Positions 7,531 to 15,509 of a stretch of DNA of 45,625 nucleotides are shown piece after piece (the stretch's first letter is position 1; each line of letters begins with the position of its first letter). Source of the DNA: Synechococcus sp. AG-673-A03. Its GTDB lineage: Bacteria > Cyanobacteriota > Cyanobacteriia > PCC-6307 > Cyanobiaceae. The notes below the pieces were generated by a model that saw only the letters and a list, made by a program, of their open reading frames with translations, had not been told where the DNA came from and did not search any database. The stretch lies in the NCBI GenBank assembly GCA_003211275.1, contig QCTE01000011.1:1-45625 (forward strand), given 5' to 3'. The position numbers were made by a program, and so were the translations under genes.

Positions 7531-7746
7531 TCAGAAGCGCAGCTGAATCCCAAAACCTGCAGGCCTGCCATGACGAATATCCCGGCGCAACTGCTTCAGC
7601 GCATGCTGGTTGTGGTGATGCTTGTGGTGATTTTTGGCCTCTGCTGCTGGGACCATGGCCAATGCCGTGGCGCCCATCACCTCGGCGCACAGCAATAAAA
7701 AAGACCCCACTGCTAGTGCAGCCGGGCCAGGGTGATGGGGATCCAC
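7531..7746 (-). CDS. Possible exported His-rich mini-protein
   Basis: Read from GTG 7746 the frame gives 71 residues: a hydrophobic segment (about 9-30, ALAVGSFLLLCAEVMGATAL) ending in an AEA-like signal-peptidase site, then a His-rich, basic mature part (KNHHKHHHNQHALKQLRRD) that could bind metal ions. An internal ATG at the MGATALAM position would shorten the leader. The other frames over the same DNA look random, and this one has a coherent signal-peptide-plus-mature layout. The name of the family is unknown, and the start is uncertain. Confidence 0.45.
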   Translation of the reverse strand: MDPHHPGPAALAVGSFLLLCAEVMGATALAMVPAAEAKNHHKHHHNQHALKQLRRDIRHGRPAGFGIQLRF

Positions 7747-7900
7747 ATCTTGGGCTCACTCATCAGGCTCGTCAACGCCACATATGGTGCATCGCTGCTG
7801 AAATTGATGACTAGGTATTCCTGAACACCTATTTCGCGTGTTTGATCCCTACTCTCACGAAGAAGGCCGGGTGATGGGGATGAACCGAGCCAAGATTCGA

Positions 7901-7925
7901 GCCACTGCCAAGGCGGTGGCTTTTT
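7901..7925 (+). terminator. Terminator-like hairpin without an obvious upstream gene
   Basis: GCCACTGC (7901-7908) pairs with GCGGTGGC (7913-7920) with one G-U pair and a 4-nt loop, followed by TTTTT (7921-7925). It points along the plus strand, where no protein gene precedes it for more than 1 kb. It may end a small RNA. Confidence 0.55.
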
Positions 7926-7979
7926 GATGGCAAGGCTCTCTCATGTTCTGGCTCTAACGCCAGTCCCTGAGTCAATCCA

Positions 7980-9248
7980 TCAGCTGTGATGGGTCAAAAA
8001 AGGCCTGGGATCCTGATCGAAACGATGCTCGAAGGGAAGTGCATCTGGATGATGATCACCATCCAGTGCAGCAGTGGACTCCAGACACTGCCTCAGCAAT
8101 CTGGCACTCTCCAGCGGCATATCCCGGGGCACGGAGATCCGGTCACGCAGATAACGCAATGCTGAGGCCGAACCTGTCTCCGGTGTCACGGGCTGGTCAA
8201 GAACCATTGCTGTGAGAGCAGCCCTCAGCGGTTGGTCAAAGCGATCACCAAGAGGGTTTCTGGCCAGAAGAATGCTGCGATGCCTCAGCACCCTCTCCAA
8301 AGCGCGCGCTTTGGCAGACACCACCTCGCTGGAGGAACTCCAGCGACGTTCAAGCTCATTGAGTCCTGCTCCGCTGTCAACCGCCAGAGCCAAGCGTTGC
8401 TGAGCCTCGCTGCCATCAGCCCAGCAGCCGCCCATCTGCGGCGGCAGGTCATGGGCATGGGTGTGCACATCGCTCTGGGTGCCTCGATAGGTCTCCAATT
8501 GCTCAAGTGCCGCGAGCCAGCGATCGATTGCGGAATGCTCCTGGCGTAATGCAAAGCCCTTGAAATAAGCGAGTGAGGCATTCATCCGCTCTACATAAGG
8601 AATGAACACCAGGTCGGCAGTGCCAGGGATCGGACCATCAGGGTCATCGGGATCCAACCAGCGGCCGCCGCCGCTGGCGAGCGCCTGCTCCATTTGCCGG
8701 GCTACACGCTGGAACTGATCACGGGCCTGACATTCTTGTCGCTCTCCCAGACCGGGAGTGCACAACCAGATGCACCAGGCCCTGAACAGCACGCGTTCAA
8801 GATCCCGAAGCCGACGCACTCTGCGGTCGGCCATCGGAGCGCCAACGGGCCCGAAGCTTCGCTCCAGTGCCTCCAAAATCCGATCGCTTTCAGTGATCAG
8901 ACGCCCATCAAGCTCCAGAGCCGGAAGCATCCCCGATGGAACGAGCGCAGTAAACCAGGGCTCCTTGGGTCCGTAGCAGCGCATGGTCACTTTGCGGATT
9001 CGATACGGAATCCGGCGAAACTCAAGCCAGAGCCACACTTTCTGGCAGTACGGGCACCAGGCATGGTGATCGCGGAACAACGTGACCCGAATCGAGTTCT
9101 CGGGCTGACCAAACAGACGCAAAGTGGCCTGGGCATTGGCAGGTCCTTCGATGCGCTCGGCTGCGGGCGGCGCCAAAGCATCCAGCGCAGACCAGCTGAG
9201 TGCCTGCTCAGACACTGCGGGATCAGCCATAGCTGCCGTAACGAACAA
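7980..9248 (-). CDS. Long glutathione S-transferase family protein
   Basis: The 422-residue protein contains a thioredoxin-like GST N-domain at about 55-135: VTLFRDHHAWCPYCQKVWLWLE with the CPYC active site at 65-68, then VPSGMLPALELDGRLITESDRILEAL (the cis-Pro and Glu/Ser that bind glutathione). A helical C-domain follows (RRLRDLERVLFRAWCIWLC). The CPYC motif resembles omega/lambda or glutathionyl-hydroquinone-type GSTs more than classic Tyr/Ser GSTs. At 422 residues it is nearly twice the common GST length, with extra N-terminal (about 50) and C-terminal parts. Start ATG 9248 or ATG 9230 (MADPAVSEQ) are both possible. Likely cytosolic thiol redox or detoxification role; substrate unknown. 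Confidence 0.88.
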   Translation of the reverse strand: MFVTAAMADPAVSEQALSWSALDALAPPAAERIEGPANAQATLRLFGQPENSIRVTLFRDHHAWCPYCQKVWLWLEFRRIPYRIRKVTMRCYGPKEPWFTALVPSGMLPALELDGRLITESDRILEALERSFGPVGAPMADRRVRRLRDLERVLFRAWCIWLCTPGLGERQECQARDQFQRVARQMEQALASGGGRWLDPDDPDGPIPGTADLVFIPYVERMNASLAYFKGFALRQEHSAIDRWLAALEQLETYRGTQSDVHTHAHDLPPQMGGCWADGSEAQQRLALAVDSGAGLNELERRWSSSSEVVSAKARALERVLRHRSILLARNPLGDRFDQPLRAALTAMVLDQPVTPETGSASALRYLRDRISVPRDMPLESARLLRQCLESTAALDGDHHPDALPFEHRFDQDPRPFLTHHS

Positions 9249-9345
9249 TCGATCTCATGCTGGCGTGCCAACAATCGAAGGGCGATCAGATTCAGCTGAC
9301 CTGAAGGCTGAAATTGCTGTGTGAGCAAGATCACAGCCTGACTTG

Positions 9346-11823
9346 ATGCCGATCAACACATCAATTTGTTGCCCGATTGATGGTGAAGGTGCCGGAGACC
9401 AAGCTCCACCTCACGACCCTTCCATGTTCAACACCAACCAGTTTTTCCTGAACAGAGTTCAATCCAAGTTTCAGGGCCAGCGAAGACTTCGCTTCACAAC
9501 AAACCGGCTCAGCAAAGCGGAGCGCCTCGACAGCTATCGGGGTCAACACTCCGACCAAGACACCAATAGGTTTGAGGCGCAACAAACCGATCTCCAAGCA
9601 CGAGCTAACGGTGAAGCGCGCTCGGAAGGAGATACAACTCAGTGGTCAAAAGCTGGTATCGGCCAACCCGGAGAAGGAAAAGCATGGTCGAGATCACTCA
9701 GAAGCCTTGCGCTTGAAAGGGGAACAGTCGAAATCAAAGGCACCAATAATGATGACTTCATGAAGTCAGACAAGGCGTCTAAGTCTTTACGTCAAGGCTT
9801 TGACAAAGCAGACAGGCAACAGCAGCAAGATGCTTTCAAGAGTCATTTCTTCATGCGCAGCAATGCCAATAGAACAGAAACCGAAACAGATGCAGAGATC
9901 GCGACTGGCATAGGTAGAGGAATCATTGGCGATCAATTTGACTGGAGAAATGACTCGACCAATACGATCACACAAAGTGCCTTTAGTCGAGCCAACCCTC
10001 AGGCAAAACAGTACAACTGGCACAACAACTTTGATCGAAACCTGAACCTCGGGGGATTATTCGGACCTCAGCGGATCTTCGATGCATCAGGTGACGCATC
10101 CAAAAAGGAAGTCTTTGAAGATGGTGCGTTGGAAATCAGCTACAACAATAGTTATCTCAACAACCTCAAGAACAACCACGCCCCTGAATTCAATTTCCTG
10201 GGAATGGAGTTCAGCCTACCCGGTTGGGTATCGGCAACAGTTTCTGCCACCAAATCATCGACTGGCGAAGTTATTGATCTTGGCAGCACTACTCTCAACC
10301 TTGATAACAACAGCTTCTACGTGAACCTCAAGGATCAACTCGAAGCATCTGACAACTTATTTGACCGACGCAGCACATGGAATATTGATGTCGATATTGA
10401 CGCGACCTACACCAATGGTCTCAACATCAATCTTGAAGACTTCAATGAAAACATCACTATGATTGATGCCCTAGACGTAGGAAGTGGTTATCGAGGTGAC
10501 GTCACCGCAAATACATTCACCTACAACAATGTAACCTGGGGCGATTCCTACGACACCGGCAGAATTTATCGTGGTCGTGGAGGCACAGACACACTTGTTC
10601 TGGATGGCATCAACAAAAGCGACATCCTTGAATTCAACGGTAGTTCTGTCAACCAATTAGGTGAATCGGAAGCGGGCGGAGCAGCGCTTGGCGAACAAGC
10701 CTTCTACGGAGGCACTGTCTTTGACGTCCTCAATCTCAATAATGGAGACGAGCTGTATCTGCAGGGCATTGAAAAGATCTCCTGCGAAGACGGTGACATC
10801 CGGGTTCGCGCCAACATGAGTGATTCCACGAAAGATCAGTGGAATCTTCAAGCCATGGATGTCTCCGGAGCATGGAGATTTAATCGTGGCTCTAGTGATG
10901 TTGTTCTGGTGTCTCTGGACACAGGCATTGGCGACATTACCGGCAACCCCACTGATATCGACGATGAAATTGATCATGTTATCAACAAGACTGCCAAAAA
11001 CGACTCAACTTCTGCAACAACTCGTGACCATGGCCATCGCGCAATGAGTGTCATGGCAGCTGAGCACGACAGCCAGGGCCTTGCTGGAATTGCCCCCAAT
11101 GCCTCTCTTTGGGCTTACAACGTCTATCAAAACGGAGAAAGCCTCTACGATGCAATCGATAGCGCAGAAGACGATCGAAGCTGCCATCAGAGACTCGTTT
11201 TTCAAGGTGGTATTCAAGGCGGAAGCTGGTGGGAGGATGGAGCTACTAGAGAAGAAATGGAAGACATTATTGAATCAGGATCTGAACATAGTTTTTACGC
11301 AGTTGCTGCAGGTAACGGTGGTCCTGGGGGCGGCGTTGTGCTCGAAGTGAATTATCTAGATAGTGTTTCCGGAGTTGCACAGGCAGAGTCAGACAACGAC
11401 CATGTTGCAAGCATTGGCGCCCTTCAATTTACTGGAACAGAGGAGATTGATGGCATCACCAATATCACTGGATATCAACTTGCGAGTTATTCCAACCGTG
11501 GTGACAACCTTACCTATGTTGCACCAACCGATAGTCAATCAATTAACGGAAGTGGCAACATCGGAACGTTTACTGGAACATCATGTGCAAACCCAAATGC
11601 TTCAGGGGTTGCAGCTCTTGTCTGGTCTGAAAGCACTGATCTAGAAGGCGGCGAAGTGCGGGAAATCCTGACTCAAAGTGCCATGGATCTTGGAACCTAT
11701 GGACGTGATGAGACCTACGGACATGGCCTTCTCAATGCTGAAGCTGCGGTCCGCCGTTCCCATGCACTTGAAGAAAATTACGAACTGGCAAGTTTCTATG
11801 CCAATGACCAGTTTCTGGCCTGA
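9346..11823 (+). CDS. Subtilisin-like (S8) serine peptidase
   Basis: Counting from ATG 9346 (825 residues; ATG 9424, MFNTNQFFLN, is a good alternative), the catalytic triad is visible: Asp525 in SLDTGIGD, His562 in RDHGHRAMS and Ser746 in TGTSCANPNASGVAAL. The oxyanion Asn lies in AVAAGNGGPGG. The C-terminal third is therefore an S8 protease domain. The first 500 residues are a large, Asn/Asp-rich region with an RTX-like segment (IYRGRGGTDTLVLDGINKS) and no classical signal peptide, suggesting type I-like or other non-Sec export. The codon usage and G+C are lower than in flanking genes. It probably acts outside the cell; substrates are unknown. A strong terminator follows. Confidence 0.88.
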   Translation: MPINTSICCPIDGEGAGDQAPPHDPSMFNTNQFFLNRVQSKFQGQRRLRFTTNRLSKAERLDSYRGQHSDQDTNRFEAQQTDLQARANGEARSEGDTTQWSKAGIGQPGEGKAWSRSLRSLALERGTVEIKGTNNDDFMKSDKASKSLRQGFDKADRQQQQDAFKSHFFMRSNANRTETETDAEIATGIGRGIIGDQFDWRNDSTNTITQSAFSRANPQAKQYNWHNNFDRNLNLGGLFGPQRIFDASGDASKKEVFEDGALEISYNNSYLNNLKNNHAPEFNFLGMEFSLPGWVSATVSATKSSTGEVIDLGSTTLNLDNNSFYVNLKDQLEASDNLFDRRSTWNIDVDIDATYTNGLNINLEDFNENITMIDALDVGSGYRGDVTANTFTYNNVTWGDSYDTGRIYRGRGGTDTLVLDGINKSDILEFNGSSVNQLGESEAGGAALGEQAFYGGTVFDVLNLNNGDELYLQGIEKISCEDGDIRVRANMSDSTKDQWNLQAMDVSGAWRFNRGSSDVVLVSLDTGIGDITGNPTDIDDEIDHVINKTAKNDSTSATTRDHGHRAMSVMAAEHDSQGLAGIAPNASLWAYNVYQNGESLYDAIDSAEDDRSCHQRLVFQGGIQGGSWWEDGATREEMEDIIESGSEHSFYAVAAGNGGPGGGVVLEVNYLDSVSGVAQAESDNDHVASIGALQFTGTEEIDGITNITGYQLASYSNRGDNLTYVAPTDSQSINGSGNIGTFTGTSCANPNASGVAALVWSESTDLEGGEVREILTQSAMDLGTYGRDETYGHGLLNAEAAVRRSHALEENYELASFYANDQFLA

Positions 11824-11852
11824 GTCATCAACCAAAGCTCAGACACAGCGGT

Positions 11853-11883
11853 AAGGACCGCCCCAATGGGGTGGTCCTTTTTT
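11853..11883 (+). terminator. Rho-independent terminator after the subtilase gene
   Basis: AAGGACCGCCCC (11853-11864) pairs with GGGGTGGTCCTT, with one mismatch or wobble, across a short AAT loop, followed by a run of T to 11883. It is 30 bp after the subtilase stop. Confidence 0.88.
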
Positions 11884-12003
11884 CATGCAACAGAACCCTG
11901 AGCAAGTGCCGTTCAGACTCAGACCAAAGGAAAGCCGATCCGCACGGGTTCTTCATGACATTCTCAGAGCATGACAACAACCTCACCGCCGCACGATTGA
12001 ACC

Positions 12004-12474
12004 GTGGACATCGAACACAGCCATCTACTGAATCTCGAGAAGCAGGCTCGACGCACCGGTTCAGGACTGACCGCCGGCGACATCGAGGGGTGCTGGCAGC
12101 TCAAGACCGTGTGGCCCAAGGGACAAACAGAAGCCAACGCCTTCAATGGCTGGCTGCTGCGCAGCATCGGTGCCTGCCTCGACATCAGCAGCGGATCCAC
12201 CGACGGGCTTCAATTACGCAACGCCGTCAACCTGTCAGGCCTCACCCTCCAGTTCACAGGCCCAGGAGAACTGAATGGCCGCCAACCACTGCTGAAGTTC
12301 CGTTTTGAGCAGGTGGAACTGCTGCTCGGCCGCTTCACGCTGTTGAAAAAGAAGTTGCCGGCACCGGAAGAAGGTCGGGAGCCGTTTTTTGCCCTGATCA
12401 GCTGCAGCCCAGAGGGGTGGATGGCCGCACGGGGCAGAGGCGGCGGACTGGCGTTTTGGACGCTCAGGGGTTGA
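12004..12474 (+). CDS. Conserved-looking 156-aa protein, unknown
   Basis: The frame starts with GTG 12004 and ends at 12474, overlapping the convergent PPOX gene by 11 bases. The sequence is a beta-rich, possibly lipocalin-like fold: LTAGDIEGCWQLKTVWPKGQ near 22-41, LLRSIGACLDISSG, LSGLTLQFTGPGELNGRQPLLKFRFEQVELLLG, and an end FALISCSPEGWMAARGRGGGLAFWTLRG. This layout is faintly like PAP/fibrillin proteins of plastids and cyanobacteria, but the match is not strong enough to name it. No signal peptide or membrane helix is seen. Confidence 0.7.
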   Translation: MDIEHSHLLNLEKQARRTGSGLTAGDIEGCWQLKTVWPKGQTEANAFNGWLLRSIGACLDISSGSTDGLQLRNAVNLSGLTLQFTGPGELNGRQPLLKFRFEQVELLLGRFTLLKKKLPAPEEGREPFFALISCSPEGWMAARGRGGGLAFWTLRG

Positions 12475-13024
12475 GGCGTTGCTCGCACCAACCATCTCGG
12501 AGCTCCCAGCTGCGGCGAAGGTGTGGATGGGGCTTGAGGTCGAGCTGCTCGACGCGTTCTAGAACAACACGCATGATCAGCAGATGTGAGGAGATCGGCT
12601 CGTCATCAGCCACCTGCTGGGGCCACGGCCCTTGCTCATCAAAGGGGTCACCAGGAGACGGCCAGGCCCAGACCATGCGACCGGACGGCGACAGGCGTTG
12701 CCAGTGATCGAGCAAGGCCTCCGGTTCCTGCTCAGCGGTGACGAGAAGCGCCCGGCCCCGAAGTCGAAACTGCTCTTTGGCCTTGCGAAACAACCAGCAC
12801 AGTTCGACCCTCGGCTGACTGAGCAGCTGAGAAGGCTTTTCACTGCGCACATCGGTCAGAAGCTCTAATTCCCCACGAGAGCTCCATCCTCTGAACACCA
12901 GGGTTCTCACTCGTGGTGTGCCGTCTTCAGCGGTCGTCGCCAACTGCAGCCAGGTGGCGCCGGAAGACCGCCCCTCCCGTTGACGAGCACCGCGTAGAAG
13001 TGATCGCCAAGGAGGAAGACTCAT
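12464..13024 (-). CDS. PPOX-type FMN flavoprotein (Npun_F5749-like)
   Basis: Starting at ATG 13024 (MSLPPWRSLLRGA) the protein has 186 residues; ATG 13048/13051 would add eight or nine residues and overlap the upstream gene. It follows the cyanobacterial PPOX-type pattern: WLQLATTAEDGTPRVRTLVFRG for the FMN-binding strand, TDVRSEKPSQL, RVELCWLFRKAKEQFRLRG, and a C-terminal RVEQLDLKPHPHLRR. Pyridoxamine-phosphate-oxidase-like flavoproteins bind FMN as dimers, but this subgroup's substrate is unknown, and it is not PdxH proper. The gene lies directly after the Prx-like gene and was probably co-transcribed with it. Confidence 0.85.
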   Translation of the reverse strand: MSLPPWRSLLRGARQREGRSSGATWLQLATTAEDGTPRVRTLVFRGWSSRGELELLTDVRSEKPSQLLSQPRVELCWLFRKAKEQFRLRGRALLVTAEQEPEALLDHWQRLSPSGRMVWAWPSPGDPFDEQGPWPQQVADDEPISSHLLIMRVVLERVEQLDLKPHPHLRRSWELRDGWCEQRLNP

Positions 13025-13037
13025 CGCCGTTTCGTGA

Positions 13038-13772
13038 TCACTCGACATCATTCAGCCAGGGATCGAGAAACGCGAGCGGGCGCTGCATGGTTGCCGAAAA
13101 TCCAAGAATGCCACGATCGCGGTAGACGTAGAGGAGATAATCGTCGCGGTCCAGCAGGAATGTGCCGCCACGCTGGGTGATGAAGCGATCATTCGGCACG
13201 TAAGTGCTCCAGTTGCGAAGCACCTCATTCATGTTGCGCAGCCGCACGGTGGCCAGTTCAAAGGGGCGCTGAAACCCATCACCTCCGGCACGTCGGAACA
13301 GAGCGGCAGGGATCGGAGGCAGCACGCCGGTGGACACCGTTTCATCAGCATCAAAGCGTTGGGCAGCTGAACGGTCACCGGTGTAACCACGCAACACCTC
13401 AGCAAGGGTTCCTGGAGAACCGATGCCGGCACACATCAGCAAAAGCGAAGGCCAGGGCCCTCCCGGTGCCTGCAGACCGGGGGACAAGTCAAGAGCCTGG
13501 TGCAACTTGGAATCAGGCTCGACCTCAAGCAACTCCCTTGGCAACCCCGTAAAAGAGCAGAAGCGCTCTGCCCCGGCCTGATCGCCAATCGCAATGGCCA
13601 GGGGGCGGATCCCTGCTTGTTCGAGCCTGGGCAACGCAGGCACCAACGCCTGGGCATATTCCATCGAATCAAAGTCACCAAGCTGTGTCAGCAGCAGAAC
13701 CAGACGCTTAGACCCCTGGTCAGGGCCTTGACTTTTTCCAATCCGTTCCAGCAATTCTTGTGGTGCGTTCAT
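13038..13772 (-). CDS. AhpC/TSA-related Prx-like protein lacking the active-site Cys
   Basis: The 244 residues have the thioredoxin-like layout of the Prx-like/AAED1 group: KRLVLLLTQLGDFDSMEYAQALVPALPRLEQAGIRPLAIAIGD at about 22-65, then VEPDSKLHQALDLSPG and FLLDRDDYLLYVYRDRGILGF near the end. The strand-loop that normally carries the peroxidatic Cys (CxxC or TxxC) reads TQLGDFDSM, with no Cys. The two Cys present elsewhere (FCSFTG, LLMCAG) are not in the right place. It is therefore unlikely to be a standard peroxidase, and its role is unknown. It precedes the PPOX flavoprotein gene, a plausible two-gene unit. Confidence 0.78.
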   Translation of the reverse strand: MNAPQELLERIGKSQGPDQGSKRLVLLLTQLGDFDSMEYAQALVPALPRLEQAGIRPLAIAIGDQAGAERFCSFTGLPRELLEVEPDSKLHQALDLSPGLQAPGGPWPSLLLMCAGIGSPGTLAEVLRGYTGDRSAAQRFDADETVSTGVLPPIPAALFRRAGGDGFQRPFELATVRLRNMNEVLRNWSTYVPNDRFITQRGGTFLLDRDDYLLYVYRDRGILGFSATMQRPLAFLDPWLNDVE

Positions 13773-13932
13773 GACTGGGCTAACGACAGTGCCGACTTGG
13801 GGTCTGACCTGGAAGACAGCATGGACTGTTTCAGGCGCAAACGGTGATCGATGACGCCAGGGCTCTGACGAATGAAGCTTGCCGACGCGCCGTGGTCAGT
13901 GCAGCGTGGGGACAGCACACACAAATCTGACC

Positions 13933-14214
13933 ATGGGACGGGTCCAGAGGTTGGCAGCTCAAAGGCAGGTCACGCCTTACGAGCTGTCGCGCAACATTCT
14001 TCAGGAAGCCGGCTACGGGATCACCCGTCGAGAAGCGAAGACTCCTGCTGGGCATCGCGGCTATGACGTGACCTTTCCCTGCGCCATTGATGGACAGCCA
14101 CATCAGAAAATGATGCGAAGAACATGGCTGATCGAACTGGCTGAATTGGTACTGGAAGGATTCAAGCCAGAGGAGATTGCAGCCAACTATTTCAAACGAG
14201 AATTCGACTCGTAG
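13933..14214 (+). CDS. Unknown 93-aa conserved-type protein
   Basis: ATG 13933 (MGRVQRLAAQRQ) is chosen; an upstream ATG at 13879 only adds random-looking residues. The product is basic and helical (VTPYELSRNILQEAGYG), with a central strand (GYDVTFPCAIDGQPHQK) and a C-terminal helix (RRTWLIELAELVLEGFKPEEIAANYF). The overall look is a small soluble nucleic-acid- or protein-binding protein, but no domain is recognisable. Monocistronic. Confidence 0.65.
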   Translation: MGRVQRLAAQRQVTPYELSRNILQEAGYGITRREAKTPAGHRGYDVTFPCAIDGQPHQKMMRRTWLIELAELVLEGFKPEEIAANYFKREFDS

Positions 14215-14340
14215 CACGATATAGAGTAAAAATTGACAGGCAATATCAATGCTGACAATTCAACAGAAGACCTCTCTCCCCTCAGCTCCGAGGCGAGAAA
14301 AAATCGCTGAAAGGTCCCATCATTCTCCAAGGACAATCCC

Positions 14341-14559
14341 TCAAAGAGAAGTCCCATTGCAGAGCCTCACGCCCAGAGCGCGCTTTTCTGCGAACGACAT
14401 TTTCTCAACATTACTTTCACGAATCACCTCGTCAACGCAGTGATTGAAATACCGCGCCTGATTCGCCAGCGGAGAAATCTGGATCGCTCCATAGATCACA
14501 GCAAAGATCAAAAGCACTGGATAAAGGTGTGCATTAATCAGTTCACGTGTTTGAGACAT
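14341..14559 (-). CDS. Small one-TM protein with Cys-containing tail
   Basis: ATG 14559 (MSQTRELINAHLY) gives 72 residues; an ATG at 14574 is also in frame. One hydrophobic span (about 12-28, YPVLLIFAVIYGAIQISPL) is followed by a soluble part with two conserved-looking Cys (FNHCVDEVI and VRLCNGTSL). I recall similar short proteins ending in LCNG in marine Synechococcus, but the function is unknown. No operon partner. Confidence 0.6.
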   Translation of the reverse strand: MSQTRELINAHLYPVLLIFAVIYGAIQISPLANQARYFNHCVDEVIRESNVEKMSFAEKRALGVRLCNGTSL

Positions 14560-14658
14560 TGACGGATCCATCACTGACTGCGCAGTAGCAACGAAGACAC
14601 CATCGCGTCAAGCGAGAACGCCAGCGAACAGAGCCTGAAAGCTGAAGTCAAACAACGA

Positions 14659-15045
14659 ATGAAGCCGCGCCATCAGCCCAATAACAGTGATCAGTTCTCC
14701 ACAAAAAGGGGCGTCAACAAGCTGAACAAATCAATCAGGCCAAATCACCAACACACCGAACGCCGAACCACGTCCAACCAGATTGTCGAAGCTGAAGGGC
14801 CTGCTCCAAGCCAGCAATGTGAGCAAACAGGAAAGCCTGGCTCAGGTCTCTTGTCTCTGGACGCAAAACTGGGTTTGATGGTCGTGTGTCACCCGGGAGC
14901 CCCCGCCGTGATCGGTCAAACCAGGATTTACTGCCATCAGGGAAAGGACTTCCTCCTTGTTGAGGTTCCATCCCAGGAAGCCCCATTGCAGATCCAAGAA
15001 CTCACGGATCAAGGCTGGGAGATTGAGGCTGAAATCCCTGTCTGA
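14659..15045 (+). CDS. Unknown 128-aa protein
   Basis: The first 60 residues are polar and His/Gln/Arg-rich and could be disordered. The second half (GLMVVCHPGAPAVIGQTRIYCHQGKDFLLVEVPSQEAPLQIQEL) is a compact beta pattern that looks genuinely coding. The real start may be an internal codon near residue 60. No family recognised. It ends 30 bp from the convergent mini-gene. Confidence 0.5.
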   Translation: MKPRHQPNNSDQFSTKRGVNKLNKSIRPNHQHTERRTTSNQIVEAEGPAPSQQCEQTGKPGSGLLSLDAKLGLMVVCHPGAPAVIGQTRIYCHQGKDFLLVEVPSQEAPLQIQELTDQGWEIEAEIPV

Positions 15046-15074
15046 CCAGCTGAAATCGGCAGCAAAACCTGTGA

Positions 15075-15260
15075 TCACCCAGGCCGGCCTGAATCGTCGT
15101 CGTCAAATTTCTGCACAGCTGAATCAATCAGCCCCTGGGTGTCCGTGTTCAGGGAAGCCACAACAAAAAACACCAACGACAACACCCCTGCAGCCACAAT
15201 CACCACAACGCTGAGATTGCTCATCTCAAGATTGCCGTAGCGGAAAGCCAGATAAATCAT
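15075..15260 (-). CDS. Small one-TM protein with acidic tail
   Basis: ATG 15260 gives 61 residues; ATG 15224 (MSNLSVVVIVAAG) gives 49 and may be the real start. One transmembrane segment (SVVVIVAAGVLSLVFFVVASL) is followed by an acidic C-terminus (AVQKFDDDDSGRPG). It looks like a membrane-tethered mini-protein of unknown function. Confidence 0.5.
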   Translation of the reverse strand: MIYLAFRYGNLEMSNLSVVVIVAAGVLSLVFFVVASLNTDTQGLIDSAVQKFDDDDSGRPG

Positions 15261-15382
15261 CGTTGTCGCAGCAGCTCGAACCTGACGGACCGCAGTCCGT
15301 TCGCAGAACCATCAATGTACGCATTGGCGGAAACGGGACGACACCAACAACGGCAACGACCAAAAGGCAGCAAAGCCTTGCG

Positions 15383-15417
15383 TTGACACATCTGTACTAC
15401 AGCACTAGAACAGATGT
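15383..15417 (+). promoter_or_regulatory. Sigma70-like promoter with embedded dyad operator
   Basis: TTGACA (15383-15388), a 17-bp spacer and TAGAAC (15406-15411) form a good -35/-10 pair. A perfect 8-bp inverted repeat, ACATCTGT (15388-15395) and ACAGATGT (15410-15417), brackets the spacer and overlaps both elements. Within it, GTACTACAGCAC resembles a LexA half-site pair with mismatches. It precedes the DUF1651 gene by about 90 bp and probably drives it. Confidence 0.5.
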
Positions 15418-15509
15418 ATCAGCAGAGGATCCATGGCTCCGAGCTCCCCCTATGCACCGTTCAAGGCTGAGGAGTGGATGCGTGCGTCCCTGATCACCCC
15501 ACGCAAACG

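Noticed and set aside
7724-7885. Two copies of GGTGATGGGGAT about 140 bp apart as a repeat element
   Set aside because: Only 12 identical bases in low-complexity G-rich DNA; no further copies noticed.
7885-7910. GATTCGAGCC resembling a tRNA T-loop
   Set aside because: No acceptor stem, anticodon arm or D-arm can be folded around it; the nearby hairpin is a terminator.
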